Assembly (NCBI GenBank): GCA_036971615.1
Contig: JAYKKR010000003.1
Location: 868,001-932,000, forward strand
Direction of reading: 5' to 3'
DNA length: 64,000 nucleotides
Source: Amyloporia xantha
Lineage: Eukaryota; Basidiomycota; Agaricomycetes; Polyporales; Adustoporiaceae
Made by a program: the position numbers and the translations under genes. How positions within the stretch are numbered: position 1 is the stretch's first letter; every line of letters starts with the position of its first letter. The notes beneath the pieces are model-generated. The model was not told where the DNA came from. It saw only the letters and a list, made by a program, of their open reading frames with translations, and did not search any database. Shown here one piece after another: positions 57,846 to 64,000 of this stretch.

Positions 57846-59585
57846 GAGCCTCAAGGAGTGAAGATTGGGCTCGGCATCGGACGGTACGAGGCGGTGACCG
57901 ACCTTCGTCGTCTGATACGATAGAATTTTAGAAGTGCTCAAGCCACCATCGGTGAGATCGCCCTACGGTGAGCCAGGGTTGAAACACATTCTAGATTGGT
58001 GGACCATCAACATCAGTTCCTGCATCCCGCTTAGAAATCAGGAGACGAATTGGTGTAACGGTGTATCGCAACAATCACCGGCATCGATTGTTGCGGTTCA
58101 CGCAGGATCTGCTGAAGACGAGACGGGTCTGCACATTAAAAGACTGTGACGTAATCAACGCACTAATCAATCTATGCATCCTACGAAGGCGGCAGCTTTC
58201 GCAGATGAATCACGAACTGAATTCATTTACACAACGGCTTGAATATTTCAGCCCGATGTCGTTGTGCACAGCACAACGCATGAGTGATGGAAATCCATGG
58301 GCCAGAAAATCGTGGAAGGCATGTATGGGTGTCAACATGGAAGGTCGACGACCGACATCAAGTAAGCCCTTCACAACCAAGGCAGAACTCGGCAGCATAA
58401 TAATCTTTGTCACTCTGCTGGTTAGGGCATCGACTGTTCGGGGTGACCGATCAACCGTTCTCGCCGAGCGAGTGGAATTGGAAAAGGCGGTGCAGTTACA
58501 CTTGCTCCAGTTAGTAAAGACAGATATCGGAATAGAAGTTTTCCGTACTATCAATAATCACGTTGATCCCTTACCGATGCTTATCTCGTTTGATGTCTCC
58601 ATCGGATTACGGCATGAGGAAAGCATAATGCATATGGGAGTTCTGAGACTGTCACCGAGAGCGAGTCTCGTAACACTTTTACAGCCAATCTGACTCAGGT
58701 CCAACATGCTCATGACGTAGCCCTCAGAGTATTGGTTTGCCTTTTTGACCATAAGACAAATACAGAGACCGACTAGTGTCCATCCTTGTGCATACTGACG
58801 GAAAGCAAGACTCGATGATTGCCTCGGCAAGCTGACCTGCATGTTCATTCTGGCAAAATCACTCACTAGTGTTGTCTTCACACCGAAGCTCTCTTTGAAA
58901 TTGTGCAAAGACAATCACAGATAACATTGCATCTGATATGCGTAACAGGCCGACCATGGGGTCGGCAGTGCTTCAATCACAGCTAAAGAAATCCGCATGC
59001 GGTGAAATGTTGATACATCCTTCACGGCAAGTCAGTGTCTTTCACACTCTTACGGTAAGACAGGTGATATTCGCACCTCGGAAGAACAAATTTGGACATC
59101 CCTCTGAGGCAGTGGCTCGCAAGAATGAAACTTGCACAAAAAAAGCTGAGTGCACGAGCGCAGCTCTCTGCAAAAGAATCAAAGTCACGCTGCCTGAAGC
59201 CTCCGACACATATAGCTTCAAGTCGCTCAGTGATACATAAGGTGAAATGTTTGCGAGCCTCAAAGTGGGTACGGAAGGGGATGGAGTTGCCAGGAGGTCT
59301 CACCTGGTCTCACCGTCTCAGATGGCCAGCGTCTAATTTAGACGATAGTGGCACGTGCGCGCGCCTACGAGATAAAACAGACGCTCATTACTTGACTTGG
59401 ACCTCGCCACCTCGACGACAACTCGATGACATGTCTGAGACTCTGATGTCTCTGATGATCTGCATCTGCCATCTGCAACACGACACTTTTCTGCTGATGC
59501 CCATTGCAAACTTTGGTACTTCTACGGGAGCATTTTTATCCATCTGCTCATAACACGCGGAGCCAAGCCTAGCTGGTGGGTATCC

Positions 59586-59632
59586 CGATAGAAAGACAGG
59601 CAATCCGAGCCTCGGGTTGCGTGTCTTTCTAT
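59586..59632. repeat. 47-bp near-perfect hairpin
   Basis: GATAGAAAGACAGGCAATCC followed by GAG pairs with the inverted right arm ending in GTGTCTTTCTATC. Of 23 positions, 21 match, and one base lies between the arms. It could form a cruciform or a small-RNA precursor. Confidence 0.7.
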
Positions 59633-62600
59633 CGCATTGGCAGGAGTAGTCGCAGAATATCATGCGTCGCTGCATGCTCACAGACCTATCGATTTGTGCG
59701 CACCTCCGTGTCCTGACTCACGACCGTAGTGAATAACGCCATCTAAGAGAAAGCTGCCACTGGACGAAGTGGCGTCTACATATGTCAAGGCCATTCACAT
59801 CACGTCTGTCGTTCCACGAAGGGTGTCGCCCTGAAAGGTTGATGGCGAAGTTTTCAGTTCATCGCAGTCTTGCAGATCATGATGCACCGGTGGACCACGG
59901 CGCGGTCATCTTTCGGTCAGCAATGTTCAGCGGTCCCGACGCTCTGGCAATGTTACGCTTTAGACACTAGCAGCAGCAGTGAGTGCACCACATTGATCAG
60001 GGCGTGTGAGACAGCCATGCAAGACTCCCTTCATGAGTCGAGGCTTTAACACCGGATCAGAGTGTAGACGTGGGTCATATCGTGATTCCTGTCGCTCCTG
60101 ATAGATAGAAATCAATGTGCCTGGGAATTCGCAACGATGATGGGAATCTAGGAGCAAGAAGAGGAGCTGACGGACTAGAATTTCTTCGTGACCTAGTCGA
60201 CGATAGTTGGGTCTGTGGACTTCGTTCTAATGCCGAAACTATTCGGTAAGCATACTATGTACTTTCATTGCGAACATGCAACTCATGTCTGACTATTCTT
60301 TCCAATAGAGGGGATGCTATCGTCTCGAGAATATTTCTTTCACAGGCCTTCCGTTCGTGATCAGCTCTTCTAGAAGGGTAAGAATCATCTCGGAAGCTAG
60401 CATGATGAGGGTAATTCAATTTCCCGTTCAGGTCTCGACGTCAAGCTCCAGTTCCAACAGAACGACATTCAGAACTGAAGGTGAGTCCATGTATCGAACG
60501 TTCAACTGTCAACTGTCAGACTAACACGGGTAAGGCCACGCTCGGATATATCCCCTTTGGTCCGCCAGGGCGAATTTGAATGACACTGGTTCTACAAATT
60601 CTAGGCGGCATCTAGTTCACGCTGGTGCGTGGCAACTCCAGCGATTCGTATCAACTAATCATAAGCAGTCAGTCCATCGTCGAATCACATTCAGAGGCAA
60701 CTGCTGTTTCGCCTTGGCGCGGGGATATGGTGGACTTATTTCATTGCCAAACGTGGCTTGTCGTACGCTGTGGGACAACTCTGGTGACTAAAATGCGTAA
60801 ATTTTGTTACAGCGCTTTCATTCTTCAGACTGATGCGGAATCGCAAGAAACACAACGCTCTCGGGGCAAGTACGGACGGTCACTGCCGGGACCACAAAAG
60901 GAGAGCCGAGCCTTCCCCGAGTGGCGAGACGTATCTCAGCAACCACTGCGGTACTGGATTTGATTAGCTCGGCTGAGGGAACCCTATGGCCGACCTTTCT
61001 ACTAAACATCAGGACCAATTCCTGACGATCCTCTAGACCACAGAAGCGGTCCCTATTGAAACGTCAACGGGTATTACTGACTTCTGTTAGATGTGAACCA
61101 ATCGGACCCTATCCGGAGGAGTGTTCAAACGGAGACCGAGAGAATCGCCGAACCAATGGTCGTAGGATGATCCCAAATATACGGTGCGGACATGTACCTT
61201 TTGTACGGCTTCCGAGGTGATTACCCGAGCGTTAAAACGCTCAAGGGGTTTACGGACTTTTTTACCGATCTCGACGGAGGCCATTGTGAGTGTAACAGAG
61301 TTATTGCCATTAGACATAACCAACGCGCTGGCCATCACGTGTATTGATATTGAACCTTCAGGCTTCAACGTCTTTCTGGATTGATCCCAGGGCAACGCAA
61401 CCATATCTCGGTGATATGGCCGACGGATGGTCTTTGTAGATACCTCCAGCATCGGCCATCCGACCCTTCTGTCAATGCTGTCAATGGTCACTAGGCACCG
61501 TACAAGTGGTCTTGGTGAGTTCTGCACACCATACAATACTAGGGGCCTATGGCATATTCACCCCAATAGTTACATCCTAAGCTCCTGGTCTCTGTAAACC
61601 GAGCAGCCTGATATCCTTCACCTGTCAGAAAAGATCCTACATCATCCTCGGTCGTAACCTAGTCGTTTGAGAGATGCCTGCAAAAATTAGGTGCCATGTG
61701 TGTGCCGCAAGCTGGCAATCCAGTACTCTGCGATTCTCATTGCCTGTGTCGGCCATGTTGTTGGATATACCATATTTCTTATGAAGAACATACTCACCAC
61801 CCACCAGCGTATCTCGTCGCAATCTTATCAGGGCTGACATCGACTCAATCGTCTGTTCACATAATCATGGCGTATGCAGCGCTCGCGTGTTCAAATGTAA
61901 GTCATAAGTAACGAATGCCGACCGTTCGACCACATGTGTTATCCGAGCCGTGATCGGATCTTCTGGTCTCATCCGTTGATGATCATGAATGCTGGCATTC
62001 CGCATTACTTTAGATCAATCGCAGTATCGGATTACCAGTTATGATGCAGGCAGGCTCAGTCGAGCTACACACTACTATCCTCTAGTCGTAACGCATGCGG
62101 CATGACCGCTGGTGAACCGAATAGCGATGTCTCACTGTAATGTGCTAATGCGAGTGATTTTTGCAGGCATCTTCAGTTATATTTGTAACCGTACTCCTCA
62201 ACCTCGCCTTTGAAGGGGACCTCGGGTTTCATCGGGATTCGGGAGTGTCAGAGTGGGACATGCATGACTGGCAGCCGATCTCAATCCCGGGCATGCCCAG
62301 CGGATTTCACGGCTCAAGTCAAACGTCTCCATGATCGCACTAACGCCTACCGATTGCTGTATGTCGGATGATCCAGGGACTCCCGGTTCATGCGCGCTCA
62401 ATTGCTCACATACTCACCATCGCCTATGCACGGCAGTATCGTTGGGGTCATCCCCTGGAGGTATAACTGTCTGTCCAGAGCTTTCCGAATCTGTGCTGAT
62501 GAGCTCGTACCTACAGCATGCCGCGGGCATCGGATGGCAGGCTATCAGTGTCGATCACCTGTAACAGCTGATCATCGCGCTTGGAGAACAGTCAAAGGGG

Positions 62601-63079
62601 TTACCTGACACATGTGCCACCAGGTTTCTGGTTCATCAAACGGCGAGTACCTCGGCAATCGAACAGAGGAGTGGGGATTTTTGAGAATGATGGTCAAATG
62701 CTTCCGTGACATCCCTCGTAGGCACTATCAAACATCCCTGAGAATCTCGTGTCTTCGCGAACATTGTCATATTTTGCTGCTCAAGGTGACCCCTGAAGAC
62801 AGACACGCAACTCACGCCTGTCATTTTGTGAACAGTAAAATGCCTGCCACTCACGACGTTCTAACGTCGCAAATGTGAAGTGTGACTTGACCTGAATCAG
62901 AGCTCTGTGTAGCTATATTCGCAGTAGTTGCGGGAATTTGATAGCTCGAGAGGCGATCGCCGGGAGATCTGATGGACTCTTCCTCTCACTGCGCCATATA
63001 TTGCTGAGACATGGGTAGCTTTCAGTCCCGGTATTGACCGCCCACGTCTTCCGTCCTTCTTTCTGGCCTACCATTCGCT

Positions 63080-64000
63080 ATGGAATCCGAGGCGGAGACC
63101 ATTTTTCTCACTCAGTATATGTGGGTGTTGTACAACGTCGAACTCCAATCGCCCAACTGATCTCTATTAAAGCGATGGTCCACCATTGGCCGGGATTTTC
63201 ATGAACGTGATGTATGCTTCCCTTTCCTCTGGTCGAAACTCCATTCTGATTCTGTGTTCGTAGGCTATACGGCGTCATGCTCACTCAAACCTTTTTCTAC
63301 TTCTCCACTTACAAACGGTTTGTGTCGAGACTAATCCCAGTGCCAAAAATTGCTAACCTGAGTCCAGAGATCATACGTGGATCAGGTGCTTTGTACGTGT
63401 CATCTATTCTCTTTGTCCCTCCTCCATTGATATTCCATCAGGTTGCGGTTCTCTTCTTTTCGGACACCCTCAACTCGATATTTAACATGTGGTGGATTTA
63501 CAACGTGTTGATAAACAATTTTGGTACGTCTGGACGGACAGGGATCCTTGACTGCAATGTCATGGAAGACGTATCCATTCATTCATCGTAACAACAGGCA
63601 ACTTGAAGGCTGTTACTGTTGCTAATTGGCGTGAGTAATGACACTGGTGATACGACGACTACTTGCTAACCTGTCCTATGCATTGCAGTCTTCGAAACGG
63701 GTGAGTCTGTGTGACCATACCTAGATTGATCCATACCTAAGAAGACCCTCGACGTTCTAGAGGAGGCGATGGCAGTAAGTATGACATCTTTTGTAGTGCC
63801 ACTCTTGTGGAAACACCTTCTCACGATTTATAATCAATCTGTCTAGGGTCTCATCGCTATGCAGGTCCAGTTATTCTATGCATGGAGACTCCGCAAACTC
63901 GGCGCGAACAAGTGGGCTGTCATGGGCATTTGCACGTTGTCTGTTATTGGTTGTTGTGCGTCACCTTTTCTTTAGTGTATCTGGACATGACAGTAATGTT
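63080..64000 (+). CDS. DUF6534-type membrane protein, 5' part, cut by window edge
   Basis: Splicing from the ATG at 63080 gives MESEAETIFLTH joined to DGPPLAGIFMNVM, then LYGVMLTQTFFYFSTYKR, then DHTWIR, then VAVLFFSDTLNSIFNMWWIY. Each junction is in phase (GTATAT, GTATGC and GTTTGT donors). This is the first half of a DUF6534 protein with its N-terminal membrane segments. Later sequence up to the window end includes VQLFYAWRLRKLGANKW-like blocks (near 63,860), with introns not resolved. It is a second family member besides the gene at 9464. The 3' end is outside the window. Confidence 0.75.

Larger units (their letters stand above)
57776..63079. other. Long stretch without a supported gene
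   Basis: The longest frames are 58061-58693 (plus, 210 codons), 61087-61536 (minus, 149 codons) and 59092-59553 (plus). None shows a recognisable domain, and no exon chain could be built. A strong hairpin lies at 59586-59632. The region may contain decayed or family-orphan genes. Confidence 0.4.

Noticed and set aside
58061..58693. 210-codon plus-strand frame
   Set aside because: Composition is not protein-like, and the opposite strand is equally open. No domain is seen.
61087..61536. 149-codon minus-strand frame
   Set aside because: No recognisable motif and no supporting neighbours. It could be chance or an orphan.
1..64000. CRISPR arrays, bacterial operons or ribosome binding sites
   Set aside because: The window is eukaryotic with spliced genes, and no spaced direct-repeat array was seen.

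Overview
The window looks like nuclear DNA of an Agaricomycete (mushroom-forming basidiomycete), probably a polypore-like species. The genes have many short introns (about 45-80 bp, GT...AG, with CTAAC/CTGAC-like branch sites). The families include DUF6534 membrane proteins, a HAD-like drimane-type terpene cyclase, alcohol-oxidase-like GMC flavoenzymes, a DUF6570-type Helitron and a Plavaka-like transposase remnant. The species is inferred, not proven. Most genes had to be rebuilt by joining exons by eye, so start codons and some splice sites are provisional.

Layout. 1-2964: a degenerate Plavaka (CACTA superfamily) transposase on the minus strand, flanked by inverted CACTGG-ended repeats; the right-hand repeat is a 275-bp MITE with TTA target-site duplication. 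3.1-8.4 kb: a fungal O-methyltransferase (minus, one frame break) and an apparently intact class I methyltransferase (plus). 9.5-11.4 kb: a DUF6534 membrane-protein gene. 12.9-20.6 kb: a Helitron with separate Rep (HUH/Y2) and Pif1-like helicase ORFs. The helicase ORF carries a C-terminal domain resembling a ubiquitin-specific protease. 20.6-28.7 kb: an island of small basidiomycete-type genes of unknown function, including a divergent pair of nucleotidyltransferase-like paralogues and at least three genes that share C-terminal motifs.

29.9-57.8 kb: a biosynthesis-like region. Two direct copies of a 1.6-kb segment carrying the 3' end of an MFS transporter gene (29.88-31.50 and 49.85-51.52 kb) bracket about 18 kb that holds a seven-TM-like gene, a single-module NRPS-like A-T-R reductase, a HAD-fused terpene cyclase and a GMC oxidoreductase. 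A second GMC gene lies just outside, on the other strand. The left transporter copy is truncated with an internal deletion. The right copy is nearly full length but carries a one-base frameshift. A TA-flanked MITE and a non-autonomous hAT element with a perfect 8-bp duplication also sit inside. 57.8-63.1 kb: no gene I can support, but one very strong hairpin. 63.08 kb to the edge: the 5' half of a second DUF6534 gene.

Together the enzymes (terpene cyclase, A-T-R reductase, two methyltransferases, two GMC oxidases, transporter) resemble a sesquiterpenoid or sesquiterpene-aryl cluster. No P450 was recognised. Several key genes carry lesions: the O-methyltransferase, the reductase, the transporter, and the cyclase acid motif, which is changed to DLNITS. 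The locus therefore looks like a cluster that is decaying or diverging under transposon pressure.
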